64,000 nt of DNA from Xanthobacter autotrophicus Py2 (GCA_000017645.1 CP000781.1:4823501-4887500), one strand, 5' to 3'. Counted from the stretch's first letter, positions 9,200 to 18,541 are shown. Program-made: numbers and translations. The notes: generated from the letters alone by a model not told the origin.

Positions 9200-10111
9200 A
9201 TGGAACTGCGCCACCTCAGGTATTTCACAACCGTGGCCCGCGAGCGCAGCTTCACCCGCGCGGCGGAGAAGCTCCACATCGCCCAATCCCCCCTGAGCAG
9301 GCAGATGCGCGAGCTAGAGGAGGATCTGGGCGTCACCCTGTTCGAGCGGCCGAGCCGCCCGGTGCGCCTCACCGCGGCCGGGCGCTTCTTCAACGAACAT
9401 GCGTTGCAGATCCTCCAGCGGGCGGAGGAGCTGCGCATCACCACACGGCGCTTCGGCGAGGCCGGGCGACGGCAGTTCCTGATCGGGTTCGTCGGCTCGG
9501 TGCTCTATGGCGGGCTGCCGGACGTGGTCCGGGGCTTTCGCGCCTGCTATGCCGGGCTTGAGGTGGCGCTCATCGAGATGAGCACCGTGGAGCAGATCGC
9601 CGCCCTGAAAGAGGGGCGCATCGACGTGGGCTTCGGGCGCATCCGCTTCGACGATCCCGCCATCAGGCGCGAGGTGATCGCCGAAGAGCCCCTGCTGGTG
9701 GCCCTGCCGCCGGACCACCGGCTGCTCGCCGCAGACGGTGTGTCATTTCAGGACATCGCCGGGGAGCCGCTGGTGCTCTACCCCAAGTCGCCACGGCCGA
9801 GCTATGCCGATCAGGTGCTGTCCTTCTTCGGCGACCGGGGTTGCACGCCCGTCATCGCGCAGGAGGTGCGCGAGCTGCAGACCGCGCTGGGCCTGGTGGC
9901 GGCGGGCATTGGCATCACTTTGGTGCCGGACTCAGTGCGGCACCTGCATCGCGACGATGTCACCTATCGCCCGCTGCTGGAGGCGGGGATCACGTCCCCG
10001 CTCATCATGAGCTGCCGGGCCAGCGATTCCTCGGCCGAGATCGGGCAGATCTTCGACCTCATCCGCAACATCTACCAGCTCAAACAGGAGCTTGGCCGAA
10101 CGCCGGCATGA
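9200..10111 (+). CDS. LysR-family regulator of the catechol operon (CatR/BenM-like)
   Basis: A 303-residue LysR regulator starting MELRHLRYFTTVARERSF. The winged HTH covers residues 1-60 (TRAAEKLHIAQSPLSRQMRELE), followed by a LysR substrate-binding domain (about 90-295). The BenM/CatM/CatR branch commonly starts MELRHLRYF and senses muconate or benzoate. The ATG at 9200 gives the canonical N-terminus; upstream in-frame codons are not conserved-looking. It is divergent from catB across a 98-bp gap holding two dyads, the classic LysR layout. Control of the cat operon is inferred from position. Downstream it faces the small membrane protein gene. Confidence 0.9.
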   Translation: MELRHLRYFTTVARERSFTRAAEKLHIAQSPLSRQMRELEEDLGVTLFERPSRPVRLTAAGRFFNEHALQILQRAEELRITTRRFGEAGRRQFLIGFVGSVLYGGLPDVVRGFRACYAGLEVALIEMSTVEQIAALKEGRIDVGFGRIRFDDPAIRREVIAEEPLLVALPPDHRLLAADGVSFQDIAGEPLVLYPKSPRPSYADQVLSFFGDRGCTPVIAQEVRELQTALGLVAAGIGITLVPDSVRHLHRDDVTYRPLLEAGITSPLIMSCRASDSSAEIGQIFDLIRNIYQLKQELGRTPA

Positions 10112-10185
10112 GAACACCGGGATGAGAACGTCTCCATAAGGCGGAGCGGGGAAGCCCCCTGCGCCGCCATTGTGACGATGGGTCT

Positions 10186-10479
10186 TCAGCGCGCCTTGGT
10201 GCTGCGGCCGACCGGCTTGGAGACGCCCACGCCGTCTTCGCCGCCCTTTCGGAACATGTCCGACGCGGTGAGGATGATGAGCGACACCAGGGCCACGGCA
10301 GTCGCCGTCAGGGCATAAATGATGAGGAACGGATAGCCGAAAAAGTAGACGAGCGCTGCAAAGCAAACCACAAGATTTGCGATGAAATAATATTTGGCGT
10401 CCGGCGCTCCATAGATGGCATCTTTCAGGAACCACCCGAAGACGGGAACACGAAGAGCGACGCGCGCGGCAGTTTCCAT
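10186..10479 (-). CDS. Small membrane protein of unknown function
   Basis: 97 residues with two hydrophobic helices (about residues 31-50 and 51-72: YYFIANLVVCFAALVYFFGY and a following stretch), a short N-terminal segment, and a hydrophilic basic C-terminus ending GRSTKAR. I do not recognise a family. The ATG is preceded by weak ribosome-site sequence. A FixK/FNR-like box (TTGA-N6-GCAA) is centred about 56 nt upstream of the ATG, hinting at oxygen-linked expression. It is convergent with the LysR gene. Confidence 0.65.
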   Translation of the reverse strand: METAARVALRVPVFGWFLKDAIYGAPDAKYYFIANLVVCFAALVYFFGYPFLIIYALTATAVALVSLIILTASDMFRKGGEDGVGVSKPVGRSTKAR

Positions 10480-10528
10480 GATCGAATCCGAATATGCGTT
10501 GACTTGATCTACATTCCAGGTGCGGAAT

Positions 10529-10542
10529 TTGATCTAGCGCAA
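10529..10542 (-). promoter_or_regulatory. FixK/FNR-type box upstream of the small membrane protein
   Basis: TTGATCTAGCGCAA fits the FixK2/FNR consensus TTG(A/C)-N6-(T/G)CAA. A second copy of TTGATCTA lies at 10504-10511, and ATTCC-AGGTGC-GGAAT sits between them. The box is about 56 nt from the 10479 start, compatible with a class II activator site and a short leader. This is a motif match only. Confidence 0.45.
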
Positions 10543-10714
10543 AAATGGCCGATCCAGCTACCGGCATCAAGCGGCCTTGGCGCCGCAGCCGCGGCTCGAA
10601 TGCCCGGTTTTGCAGGTTCTTGAGCGCGGCAAAACGTCGTGCAGGGTCCGTGGGCCGGTCACGGCTTCTCAATACGGGGCCAATTCCCAAGGAGGCCATA
10701 CTTGGACCCTGCCG

Positions 10715-10740
10715 GGAACCAACACCCCGGGCTACCCGTT
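10715..10740 (+). promoter_or_regulatory. EcfG (general stress sigma factor) promoter for the ku operon
   Basis: GGAAC (10715-10719), a 17-nt spacer and CGTT (10737-10740) match the alphaproteobacterial EcfG/RpoE2 consensus. The predicted transcript start would be near 10747, leaving a leader of about 28 nt before the ku1 ATG. In Sinorhizobium meliloti some ku genes are reported to be in the RpoE2 regulon, which agrees. The rest of 10480-10774 holds no convincing gene. Confidence 0.7.
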
Positions 10741-10774
10741 CGTTCAACGCGGTGCTTGTGTCGGAGTGTGCAGG

Positions 10775-11674
10775 ATGGCGACAGCGCGGGCCAATTGGAA
10801 AGGTTTCATCAGGTTCGGAGACGTCACGTTCGCGGTGGCGCTCTACACCGCCGCGTCCTCCTCCGAGCGCATTGCCTTCAACACGCTCAATCGGTCGACC
10901 GGAAATCGCGTGCGTCGGGAATTCGTCGACAGCGAGACCGGACAACCGGTGGAGCGGGACGACCAGGTCAAGGGGTACGAGATCGACAATGGCGGCTATG
11001 TCGTGCTCGAACCCGACGAAGTCGCCTCCGCCGTGCCGGATAGCGACAAGACGCTGCGGATCGAGGCCTTCGTTCCCTGCGATGAGATCGACGACGTCTA
11101 TTTCGACAAGCCGTATTATCTCGCGCCCGACAAAATGGGCGCCGACGCCTTCAAGCTGCTGCGCGACGGTCTGCGGCAGGCCAAGGTCGCCGCCCTGGCG
11201 CGAACGGTCCTGTTCCGGCGCCTGCGGACAGTCCTGATCCGTCCCCATGGCAAGGGACTGGTCGGAACGACGCTGAACTTCGATTACGAAGTGCGGTCTT
11301 CCGCCGAGGCCTTCGAGGGTCTGCCGGAGATGAAGATCGAAGGAGAGATGCTGGACCTCGCCAAGCACATCATCAATACCAAGAAGGGCACGTTCGACGC
11401 CAAGGCCTTCGATGATCGCTATGAGGCCGCCGTCGCCGAACTCGTGAAGGCGAAGATCGAAGGCCGGACCCTGCCGAAAAGGAAGGCGCCCCCGCCCTCG
11501 AAGCCGAGTGACCTGTTGGAGGCACTGCGCGAGAGTGCTGGCGTGACTTCGTCCCGCAAGCCAAGGCGCACTGCCGCAAAGGCCGACGCCGGCGAGAGCC
11601 CCCCGAAGGCGAAGCGTGCCTCCCGGACCAAAACCTCCCGCTCTAAAACATCACGCTCCAAGCGAGCCGCCTGA
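10775..11674 (+). CDS. ku1: Ku end-binding protein, paralog 1
   Basis: A DNA-end-binding ring protein for non-homologous end joining, 299 residues. The Ku core (about residues 5-255) opens WKGFIRFGDVTFAVALYTA and includes the FNTLNR and PDKMG-type segments. The C-terminal tail (about 255-299) is Lys/Ser/Arg-rich with repeated SRSKTSRSK, the sort of basic extension known from some Ku proteins. ATG 10775 starts exactly before the domain; the upstream open frame reads through promoter sequence. ku2 follows after 12 nt. The numbering ku1/ku2 is mine. Confidence 0.93.
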   Translation: MATARANWKGFIRFGDVTFAVALYTAASSSERIAFNTLNRSTGNRVRREFVDSETGQPVERDDQVKGYEIDNGGYVVLEPDEVASAVPDSDKTLRIEAFVPCDEIDDVYFDKPYYLAPDKMGADAFKLLRDGLRQAKVAALARTVLFRRLRTVLIRPHGKGLVGTTLNFDYEVRSSAEAFEGLPEMKIEGEMLDLAKHIINTKKGTFDAKAFDDRYEAAVAELVKAKIEGRTLPKRKAPPPSKPSDLLEALRESAGVTSSRKPRRTAAKADAGESPPKAKRASRTKTSRSKTSRSKRAA

Positions 11675-11686
11675 TCGGAGGCCGTC

Positions 11687-12496
11687 ATGGCGTTGCGTCC
11701 CTACTGGAAGGGTTATCTCAAGCTCTCCCTCGTCACCTGCCCTGTCCAGATGATGCCGGCGACGTCGGAGAGTGAAAAGGTGCGTTTCCACACCCTGAAC
11801 CGCCAGACCCACAACCGCGTCGTCAGCCATTACGTGGACGCGGTCACGGGTAATGAGGTCGGGGAAGACGACGAAGTGAAAGGCTATCAGCGCGGGGAAA
11901 ACGACTACATCATCCTCGAAGACGAGGAACTGGAGAACGTCGCGCTCGACAGTACGAAGACCATCGACATCGATGTCTTCGCGCCGCACGCTTCCATCGA
12001 CTGGATCTGGCTCGACACGCCTTACTACCTGTCACCGGACGACCCGGTCGGCCAGGAAGCATTCTCGGTGATCCGGGACGCCATGGCCGCCGAGCACATG
12101 GTGGGGATTTCCCGTCTCGTGATCTCGCGCCGCGAGCGCGCTGTGATGCTGGAGCCGCGGGGCAAGGGCATCGTCCTTTGGACGTTGCGCTATGGCGACG
12201 AGGTCCGGGACGAGGCGGACTATTTCGGCGGGATCGACGATGAACCGTCCGATTCCGAGCTGATGCCGCTTATCGAGCAGTTGATCCGGAAAGAGACCCG
12301 CCACTGGGACAGCAAGCTGGTGGCCGACCCGGTGCAGGACAAGCTGCTTGAGATCATTGAGGCCAAGCGGAAGAAGACCAAGCGGCCGGCAAAGACCAGG
12401 TCCTCTGAGCCGAAGGCCATGCCCAATAATGTCGTCAATATCATGGACGCCCTGCGCAAATCCGTCGCGGCAGAGACCCGGACAGGCAAGCGTTAG
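11687..12496 (+). CDS. ku2: Ku end-binding protein, paralog 2
   Basis: A second Ku protein of 269 residues, starting MALRPYWKGYLKLSLVTCPV. It carries RFHTLNR and the typical PYYLSPDDPVGQEAF segment. Its C-terminus is shorter and less basic than that of ku1. GGAGG lies 6 nt before the ATG, and the gap to ku1 is 12 nt, so the two are co-transcribed. Adjacent divergent Ku paralogs in rhizobia (Ku3/Ku4 of S. meliloti) are thought to act together, possibly as a heterodimer; that is a parallel, not shown here. Confidence 0.94.
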   Translation: MALRPYWKGYLKLSLVTCPVQMMPATSESEKVRFHTLNRQTHNRVVSHYVDAVTGNEVGEDDEVKGYQRGENDYIILEDEELENVALDSTKTIDIDVFAPHASIDWIWLDTPYYLSPDDPVGQEAFSVIRDAMAAEHMVGISRLVISRRERAVMLEPRGKGIVLWTLRYGDEVRDEADYFGGIDDEPSDSELMPLIEQLIRKETRHWDSKLVADPVQDKLLEIIEAKRKKTKRPAKTRSSEPKAMPNNVVNIMDALRKSVAAETRTGKR

Positions 12497-12563
12497 TGGC
12501 AGGCGCAGCCAGTCTATTTCGCCACGGCTCCGACACTCGTGACCATCCATTTCTCCAGCCAAG

Positions 12564-12594
12564 CTGAAACGCAGGCTACGTCCCGGCGTTTCAG
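12564..12594 (+). promoter_or_regulatory. 9-bp inverted repeat after ku2, possible hairpin or weak EcfG promoter
   Basis: CTGAAACGC and GCGTTTCAG form an exact dyad around 13 nt, with no T-run behind it. The same bases also give GAAAC-N16-CGTT (12566-12590), one mismatch from the EcfG consensus, placed about 40 nt before the next ATG. Either reading is tentative. Confidence 0.35.
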
Positions 12595-12630
12595 TTACGG
12601 GAGCCAATCCCGAACCAGGAGAAACGCATC

Positions 12631-12870
12631 ATGGGCAATCCCAACGACCGCGATCAGGATCGCAATCGCCAGCAGGGTGGCCAGTCGGATCAGCAGAAGC
12701 AGATGGGCCAGAATGATCCAGCCAAGCATCAGGATCCCCACAAGCAGCAGTCGCAGTCCGGCGCCGGCGGCAAGCAGCAGGGTGGCGAGCGGCAGGACCA
12801 GAAGAGTCAGCACGGCAAGACTGACGAGGATCGTCCCGGCCAAAATCGGGACAATCCCTCGCGCCGGTGA
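12631..12870 (+). CDS. Small Gln-rich hydrophilic protein, function unknown
   Basis: 79 residues, almost entirely Gln, Asp, Asn, Lys, Gly and Arg, with no hydrophobic segment (MGNPNDRDQDRNRQQGGQ...). It should be disordered and recalls small stress hydrophilins. AGGAG sits 8 nt before the ATG, and a strong terminator follows its stop by 18 nt, so it looks like a real expressed gene. It lies between ku2 and the 150-residue protein. A role in stress survival or end joining is speculation from position. Confidence 0.7.
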   Translation: MGNPNDRDQDRNRQQGGQSDQQKQMGQNDPAKHQDPHKQQSQSGAGGKQQGGERQDQKSQHGKTDEDRPGQNRDNPSRR

Positions 12871-12888
12871 TCTGTCGTAGCCGACCGA

Positions 12889-12918
12889 CCCCGCTCCTCC
12901 CGTAAGGAGCGGGGTTTT
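12889..12918 (+). terminator. Rho-independent terminator
   Basis: CCCCGCTCCT and AGGAGCGGGG form a perfect 10-bp stem with a 6-nt loop, followed by TTTT. It closes the ku1-ku2-small protein unit. Confidence 0.85.
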
Positions 12919-12963
12919 GCCGGTCCTGTGCCGACGGTCACATCTTTAAAACGGAGAATTGGA

Positions 12964-13416
12964 ATGGACACGGACAATCGGCGCCGATCGGCGCCCGACC
13001 TACAGTTCCCGCCGGGCGAGCCCGGTGGCAAGGATCAGACGAATGCGATCGGCGGTCAGCGTCCTCCGCTGGACGGCGAAGTTTCACCCCGCGAAGCGCC
13101 CACTCCAAAGTCTAAGGCCGCCGTCAGCCAGCGAAAAAGCGGGGGCATCGATCGGAATGAACCCCAGGGCTTGCCCGGCCGCCCTGTCGGCGGCGATGAG
13201 GAGGGCGGCGACCCGGAACAATCCGCAAAGCCGTTCCCCTGCGAGCGGAGTGGTAACCTTGGGCGCCCCAATCCCAACGAGGACAAGGACTCCAACGTGG
13301 AGCAGCTCAAGGCCAAAGACCGCGTCGCCCATGCCAATTCCGAATGGCCGAACGAGGCGCAGGGCGCAGAGCGCGTGGACCCGACCGGAGAGACCCGGGC
13401 CGGAGAACGGCATTGA
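12964..13416 (+). CDS. Disordered hydrophilic protein, function unknown
   Basis: 150 residues rich in Gly, Pro, Glu, Asp and Arg, with no hydrophobic or recognisable domain and a single Cys (KPFPCERSG). CGGAG lies about 8 nt before the ATG at 12964. The gene follows a terminator by 45 nt, so it needs its own promoter or read-through; none is clear. It is convergent with ligD, 18 nt apart. Its position in the end-joining island is suggestive, but no function can be assigned. It could also be a chance open frame, though its codon usage and ribosome site look genuine. Confidence 0.55.
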   Translation: MDTDNRRRSAPDLQFPPGEPGGKDQTNAIGGQRPPLDGEVSPREAPTPKSKAAVSQRKSGGIDRNEPQGLPGRPVGGDEEGGDPEQSAKPFPCERSGNLGRPNPNEDKDSNVEQLKAKDRVAHANSEWPNEAQGAERVDPTGETRAGERH

Positions 13417-13434
13417 GATCGCCGTCCCGGCGGT

Positions 13435-16095
13435 TCACGCCGCCTTCATGGCCTTGCCCAGCCGCCGGATGGCCGGCTCCAGCGGGCGCTCGCCGTCGCT
13501 GTAGTCATCCCAGGGCGCGCTTTTCGCCAACAGCCCGGGAACGGTGCGGAGCGTGAAGCGCCTCGGGTCGAGATCGGCTGTGACCTCGTCCCAGGTGAGG
13601 GGCATGGAGACGGTGGCGCCGGGCCGAGCGCGGGGAGAAAGCGGCGCCACGGCGGTCGCCATGCGATCGTTGCGCAGATAGTCGAGGAAGATACGGCCTG
13701 TCCTCAGGGCCTTGGTCATCTTGATCAGATAGAGCTCCGGATTGTCGCGCACCATCTGCAGGCAGACATCCCGCGCGAAGCCCTTGGCCTGCGGCCAGGA
13801 GAGCGGATTGCGCCTGGACACCGCCAGCGGCGTGACGACATGCAGGCCTTTTCCGCCGGTCGTCTTGCAGAAGCTCACCAGGCCGAGTGCATCGAGCCGC
13901 TGGCGCATCTCCCGCGCGGCTTCGACGACCGTCGAGAACGGCACGTCCGGGCCAGGGTCGAGATCGAAGACGAGGCGACCGGGCACTTCCGGATGCTGGG
14001 GCACGCAATTCCAGGGATGCAACTCCAAAGCGCCCACCTGGGCGACGGCGGCCAGCCCTTCCACGCGATCGATCTGAAGATACGGCTTCTTGTCGCCGAA
14101 GACGGTCACGAGTTCCAGCAGGCTGGACGTTCCCGGCATGGCGTGGCGCTGGAAGAATTGCGTGCCGCCGATCCCATCCGGCGCCCGGATGATGGAGCAC
14201 GGCCGGCCCCGGATATGGTCGATCAGCCAAGGGCCGACAGCTTCGTAATAGCGGGCCAGATCCTCCTTGGTGACTGGCCGGCCGTCGTTGGCGTCCGGCC
14301 AGAGCACCTTGTCGGGGCTCGAGATCAAGACACCCATAACGTCGACCTTGCCGCCGCGGCGGGCTGACTTCGACGGCTCGGTGCTCTCGGACGACTTGCG
14401 CGGCGCCGGCTGCGGCACCTCAGCGGTCTCGGGCGCAGCCGGCGTGTCGGCCTGCACCTCGTCCGCCGGCTTGTCCTCACGCAAGGCCTTGAAAGAGGCC
14501 TGGCGGACGAGGCCGTCGGATGTCCAACCGGCGAACTCGATCTCGGCGACAAGTTCGGGCTTGAGCCAGACCACGCCGGGCTCCTGCTTCGGCGCGCAGA
14601 TGCCGGTGAAGGGCGATTTCGCCCTCTTGACCGCCTGAAGTTTCGGCAGGAGGCCCCTGACCTTCGCCGCGCTGTACCCCGTCCCGACGCGCCCCACATA
14701 GACGAAGCTGTCGCCACGGTGGACGCCAACGAGGAGCGAACGGAATTTTCCGGCGGTGGTCGCGTAGCCACCGATGACCACCTCATGTCCCGCGCGGCAC
14801 TTGGACTTTGCCCAGGTGTCCGTTCGCCCGGAGACGTAGGGCGCATCCGCCCGCTTCGACACGATGCCCTCAAGCGAGAGGCGGCAGGCCGAGCGCAGCA
14901 CCGCCTCGCCGCCGGTGTCGAAATGCTCGACGAACCGCAGCCGGGCATCCTCGCCGGCACCGATCAGGAACTGCTGCAATCGACCCTTGCGCTCGGCCAG
15001 TGGCAAGGACCGCAGATCCTCGCCCCCTTCGAACAGGAGGTCGAAGGCGAAATAGACGAGTCCATCGGTCTTGCCCTCGGAAAGGGCTGCCTGAATCGCC
15101 GCGAAATCCGGGGCGCCGTTGTTGTCCAGGGCGCAGATCTCGCCATCAATGATCGCGTCCGGCAGCTTGCCGGCGGCTCGCGCGATGGCCGCAAATCTTG
15201 CGGTCCAATCGAGACCCTTGCGGGTCTTCAAGGTCACCTTGCCGTCACGCACCCGCATCTGGACGCGGTAGCCGTCAAACTTGATTTCGTGAAGCCAACC
15301 GGCCGCAGAAGGCGGGCGCTCCACGGTCTGGCACAGCTGCGGGGCGATGAAATCGGGGAGATCGGCGGTCGCGATCTTGTCCGGCGTCTTGCTTCGCCGT
15401 GCCGGCGCCTTGCGCGCCTCGGCCGCGAGGCCTGTGCGACTGTCCCAGACCGCATCGGACTCAACCTTGCCTCCCTGCACCATGAAGACGCTGGGCTTGC
15501 GCCCCTTTCCCGTGGCGATGGCCGCCATGGTGCGGCCCGACGCGACGGACGTGTCGTAGTCGTCGAGGATCGCAGCGCCGTTCGCCGCGACCGCGAATGC
15601 GTCGCGATGCTTCATCAGGAGCCAGTTTGTGCGCTTGCCCCGGTCGCGGTCATTGGCCATGCGAACCAGCACGAAGCTGCCATGCAGCCGCTCCCCGTCG
15701 AGGGTGAACTTGAGATCGCCCTGCGCCAACGCCTGCTCGGGGCTCATCTTGCCTTCCGGCTCCCAGTAGCCCCGGTCCCAGAGCATGACCGTGCCGCCGC
15801 CGTATTGGCCCTTGGGGATCGTCCCTTCAAAGTCGCCATAGTCGAGCGGATGATCTTCCACTTCCACGGCGAGGCGCTTGTCGTGGGGGTCGAGGGAAGG
15901 ACCGCGGGTCACCGCCCAGGACTTGAAGACGCCGTCGAGTTCCAGTCGGAGATCGTAGTGCAACCGCGTGGCGTCATGCTTCTGGATGACGAAGCGGCGG
16001 CGGTTCGAGGCGCTCGCTGTCGCGCCGCCACTCGGCTCCTGTGTCAGTTGGAAATCGCGCTTCGCCTTGTAGGTAGAGAGCTTGTCCGTCGCCAT
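13435..16095 (-). CDS. ligD: Multifunctional DNA ligase D (phosphoesterase-ligase-polymerase)
   Basis: The end-joining enzyme that trims, fills and seals breaks held by Ku, 886 residues. Domain order is phosphoesterase (about 33-180; [14 protein letters not shown] and [12 protein letters not shown] supply the His/Asp residues), ATP-dependent ligase (about 245-540; nucleotidyl Lys272 in EIKFDGYR, motif EGIVSKR), then primase-polymerase (about 590-875; catalytic DLDPGPD, Asp711 and Asp713). This is the Pseudomonas-type order. ATG 16095 gives the natural N-terminus. It lies 64 nt downstream of the ABC transporter gene on the same strand and probably shares its promoter. Confidence 0.96.
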   Translation of the reverse strand: MATDKLSTYKAKRDFQLTQEPSGGATASASNRRRFVIQKHDATRLHYDLRLELDGVFKSWAVTRGPSLDPHDKRLAVEVEDHPLDYGDFEGTIPKGQYGGGTVMLWDRGYWEPEGKMSPEQALAQGDLKFTLDGERLHGSFVLVRMANDRDRGKRTNWLLMKHRDAFAVAANGAAILDDYDTSVASGRTMAAIATGKGRKPSVFMVQGGKVESDAVWDSRTGLAAEARKAPARRSKTPDKIATADLPDFIAPQLCQTVERPPSAAGWLHEIKFDGYRVQMRVRDGKVTLKTRKGLDWTARFAAIARAAGKLPDAIIDGEICALDNNGAPDFAAIQAALSEGKTDGLVYFAFDLLFEGGEDLRSLPLAERKGRLQQFLIGAGEDARLRFVEHFDTGGEAVLRSACRLSLEGIVSKRADAPYVSGRTDTWAKSKCRAGHEVVIGGYATTAGKFRSLLVGVHRGDSFVYVGRVGTGYSAAKVRGLLPKLQAVKRAKSPFTGICAPKQEPGVVWLKPELVAEIEFAGWTSDGLVRQASFKALREDKPADEVQADTPAAPETAEVPQPAPRKSSESTEPSKSARRGGKVDVMGVLISSPDKVLWPDANDGRPVTKEDLARYYEAVGPWLIDHIRGRPCSIIRAPDGIGGTQFFQRHAMPGTSSLLELVTVFGDKKPYLQIDRVEGLAAVAQVGALELHPWNCVPQHPEVPGRLVFDLDPGPDVPFSTVVEAAREMRQRLDALGLVSFCKTTGGKGLHVVTPLAVSRRNPLSWPQAKGFARDVCLQMVRDNPELYLIKMTKALRTGRIFLDYLRNDRMATAVAPLSPRARPGATVSMPLTWDEVTADLDPRRFTLRTVPGLLAKSAPWDDYSDGERPLEPAIRRLGKAMKAA

Positions 16096-16159
16096 GGTTG
16101 ACCTCGGGCCAGAAAGCACATCAGTCCTCGACCGGAAATGTCGGGGAGAAGAAGTGGCG

Positions 16160-18142
16160 TCACTCCGGCCCCGCCGGCTTCGAGCGCGTCCGACGCCCCA
16201 ACAATTGCCCCAGGAGCCGGGGCTTTGATTTATGCGGAATGAGGGCGATGTCGGTGATGAGCTTTGCCCCGCCCTTGCGCCGCTCCAGCACGATCTTGCG
16301 GCTGTGGAAGGCCTCGAGTTCGGCACGGTGCGCGACGCTGATGATGGTCGCGTCGGGAAGCGTCGAGGTGACGAGCTCCATCATGTTGTCCTGACCCTTG
16401 TCGTCGAGGGCCGAAGTGGCCTCGTCCAGAACGATGATGTCGGGCCGGTGCAGCAGCAGGCGGGCGAAGGCCAGCCGCTGCTTCTCGCCGCCAGACAGAG
16501 TCTGGTCCCAGGGGGCATCCTCCTCGATCTTCTCCTTCAGGTGATCGAGCCCGACCTTGTGCAGGGCGTCGCAGATTTCTTCAGGGGTCCAGTCTTCGGC
16601 CGCGCCCGGATAGGTGGTTGCCCGGCGCAGCGTTCCCGAGGGCACATACGGTTTCTGCGGGAGCATGAAGAGGCGGGCGTCGGCATGGAAATTGACGCTG
16701 CCGCTGCCCCACGGCCAAAGCCCGGCGATGGCGCGCACCAGCGTGCTCTTGCCGCTGCCCGAGGCGCCGGCCACCAGCAGCCGCTCGCCCGGCTCGATGA
16801 CGACCTCGGTCTGGTCCACCACCGCGGTGCCGTCGTCGAGGGTCACCGAGAGGTCGCGCAGGGTCAGCATGGCATCACCGTCCGTCTCGCCCCGCCGGAT
16901 GCGGCCGATGCCGTCCCCGCTCTCCGCCCGCTCCAGCCCGTCAAGGGACATCATCAGGGAGGCGATGCGGCGGGCGCAGGCATTCCAGTCCGCAAGACGC
17001 GGATAATTATCCACCAGCCAACCGAACGCCGTCTGCACGATGGTGAAGGCAGACGCCGCCTGCATCACCTCGCCGAGCGACATCTGGCCTTCGAGATATT
17101 TCGGCGCGCACAGGAGCAGGGGCACCACGGGCGCGATCAGGCTGGAGCCCTGCGACACCAGCGTGGTGCGCATATACTGCCCGGCGAGGCGCGCCCATTG
17201 GCGGAGCACGCCGGAAAAGGTGCTGTTGATGCCCTCCCGTTCCTCATGCTCGCCGCCGAGCAGGGCGATGCTCTCGCCATTCTCGCGCACGCGGGTCAGC
17301 ATGTAGCGATAGTCCGCCTCCGCCTGGTTCTTCTCCTCGGACACCTCGACGAAGCGCCGACCGATGACCAGGATCGAGCCCGAGGCAATCAGCGCATAGA
17401 GCACCGCCGCCACCACCAGGAAGCCGGGAATGGTGATATCGGCCCCGCCGAGCTTCAGGGTCAGCGCGCCGCCGATGGTCCATAGCACCACGATGAATGT
17501 CGCCGCCGACAGGAAAGCGGCGGTCACCCCGGCGAGAAAATCGATCGGCGATTCAGTGGCGACCCGCAGGTCCTCGGCGATGCGATATTCGGGGTTCTTG
17601 TGGTCGCCGCTGACGAGGTTCAGCTGATAGTAGCGGCCGGCAGCGAGCCAGCGCGTCACTACGGCGTTCGTCAGCCAGGCGCGCCAGCGCCGCTGCATGC
17701 CCATGCGCGCATAGACCTGCGCCACGCCCAGCGCCACACTGCCGATGGCCAGGGGAAAGAAAACTGCGGTGAGATAGAACACGGTGGCGGCATCGCGCTT
17801 CTCGATGCCGTCGAAGATCGACCTGTTCCAGACGTTGATGGCATACTGGACGCCGACATTGGCAACGATCAGCAGCAGCAGTCCGATGGTAAATACCCAC
17901 GCCAGGCGATCCCCCTTGGCGCCCCAGTAACCCCGCGCACTGATCCAGAAGCGGGTCAGCAGGTAGGATTTGCGCAGGCGCTCTATTTCTTCAGGGGCGA
18001 GCGCGGGATCCGGCTCGATGGCCGCGGGCGGAGGCGGTTCGACGGGGTGACCATCCTCCGCGATCACGCTGTCGAGTTCGGATTCGACAGGCAAGGTTGT
18101 TTCATCGGATGGGCGAGGCCTGGCCTCAGCGGTCGTCGTCAT
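16160..18142 (-). CDS. SbmA/BacA-like ABC transporter, fused permease-ATPase (YddA/BclA type)
   Basis: 660 residues. A proline-rich, acidic N-terminal tail (1-55) precedes a membrane domain of the SbmA/BacA/ABC_membrane_2 type (about 60-390, with the [19 protein letters not shown] segment). An ABC ATPase follows: Walker [10 protein letters not shown] (459-467), signature LSGGEKQR (549-556), Walker [13 protein letters not shown]. Relatives such as Bradyrhizobium BclA import peptides and matter for NCR-peptide tolerance in nodules; the substrate here is unknown. An EcfG-type promoter ends only 9 nt before the ATG, so the message would be nearly leaderless, or the true start lies inside (a GTG at codon 26 is possible). 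Confidence 0.9.
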   Translation of the reverse strand: MTTTAEARPRPSDETTLPVESELDSVIAEDGHPVEPPPPAAIEPDPALAPEEIERLRKSYLLTRFWISARGYWGAKGDRLAWVFTIGLLLLIVANVGVQYAINVWNRSIFDGIEKRDAATVFYLTAVFFPLAIGSVALGVAQVYARMGMQRRWRAWLTNAVVTRWLAAGRYYQLNLVSGDHKNPEYRIAEDLRVATESPIDFLAGVTAAFLSAATFIVVLWTIGGALTLKLGGADITIPGFLVVAAVLYALIASGSILVIGRRFVEVSEEKNQAEADYRYMLTRVRENGESIALLGGEHEEREGINSTFSGVLRQWARLAGQYMRTTLVSQGSSLIAPVVPLLLCAPKYLEGQMSLGEVMQAASAFTIVQTAFGWLVDNYPRLADWNACARRIASLMMSLDGLERAESGDGIGRIRRGETDGDAMLTLRDLSVTLDDGTAVVDQTEVVIEPGERLLVAGASGSGKSTLVRAIAGLWPWGSGSVNFHADARLFMLPQKPYVPSGTLRRATTYPGAAEDWTPEEICDALHKVGLDHLKEKIEEDAPWDQTLSGGEKQRLAFARLLLHRPDIIVLDEATSALDDKGQDNMMELVTSTLPDATIISVAHRAELEAFHSRKIVLERRKGGAKLITDIALIPHKSKPRLLGQLLGRRTRSKPAGPE

Positions 18143-18151
18143 GACCGCATC

Positions 18152-18177
18152 AACGGTCCAGAAAAACGAAATGTTCC
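18152..18177 (-). promoter_or_regulatory. EcfG promoter for the ABC transporter-ligD unit
   Basis: Reading leftward, GGAAC (18177-18173), a 17-nt spacer and CGTT (18155-18152) match the EcfG consensus exactly. The same layout and spacing precede ku1. The predicted transcript start is about 3-4 nt before the annotated ATG of the transporter. Confidence 0.65.
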
Positions 18178-18303
18178 GGCTGCGCTCTCACAGGGCTGCA
18201 TCCCGAGGTCGGCCGTCCCGGAGCCCTCCGCGTGCGCCAAAAGGGCAGCATTTCGCAGCTCCGCGATTTTACGCGTCCAAGTTTTTGATGTTACGAAATT
18301 CGT

Positions 18304-18379
18304 TGGTGAGCCCGTCGGGATTCGAACCCGAGACCCCATGATTAAAAGTCACGTGCTCTACCGGCTGAGCTACGGGCTC
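18304..18379 (-). tRNA. tRNA-Lys (anticodon UUU)
   Basis: A full cloverleaf: acceptor GAGCCCG/CGGGCTC, D arm GTAGCTCAGCCGGTAGAGC, anticodon loop CTTTTAA, T arm GGGTTCGAATCCC, discriminator A, and an encoded CCA end (18306-18304). It lies between the ABC transporter gene and the M20 amidohydrolase gene. Confidence 0.97.
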
Positions 18380-18541
18380 ACTCGCCGCTGTGGTTAGGAT
18401 GCCAAGACGGCAGGGTCAAGGCCGGCAGCGGCAGCGCCCTGGGAAAGATGCGCGGGGTGGCGTGGGCTGTGCATATCCCAAGCCCATTGACCGGCAGGCG
18501 GCCCGTGCCCACCATGGCCCCTCATTGCTCCTGGAATTGCC

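Noticed and set aside
10545..11237. 230-codon plus-strand frame overlapping ku1
   Set aside because: Runs through the EcfG promoter and the ku1 gene in a different frame, with Arg/Pro-rich shadow composition.
12566..12590. Third EcfG promoter before the 79-residue gene
   Set aside because: GAAAC instead of GGAAC and embedded in a hairpin; too weak to call as a promoter.
12595..12843. 82-residue Leu-rich 'membrane protein' on the minus strand
   Set aside because: It is the complement of the CAG-rich plus-strand gene, which has a ribosome site and terminator; Leu richness comes from reading CTG.
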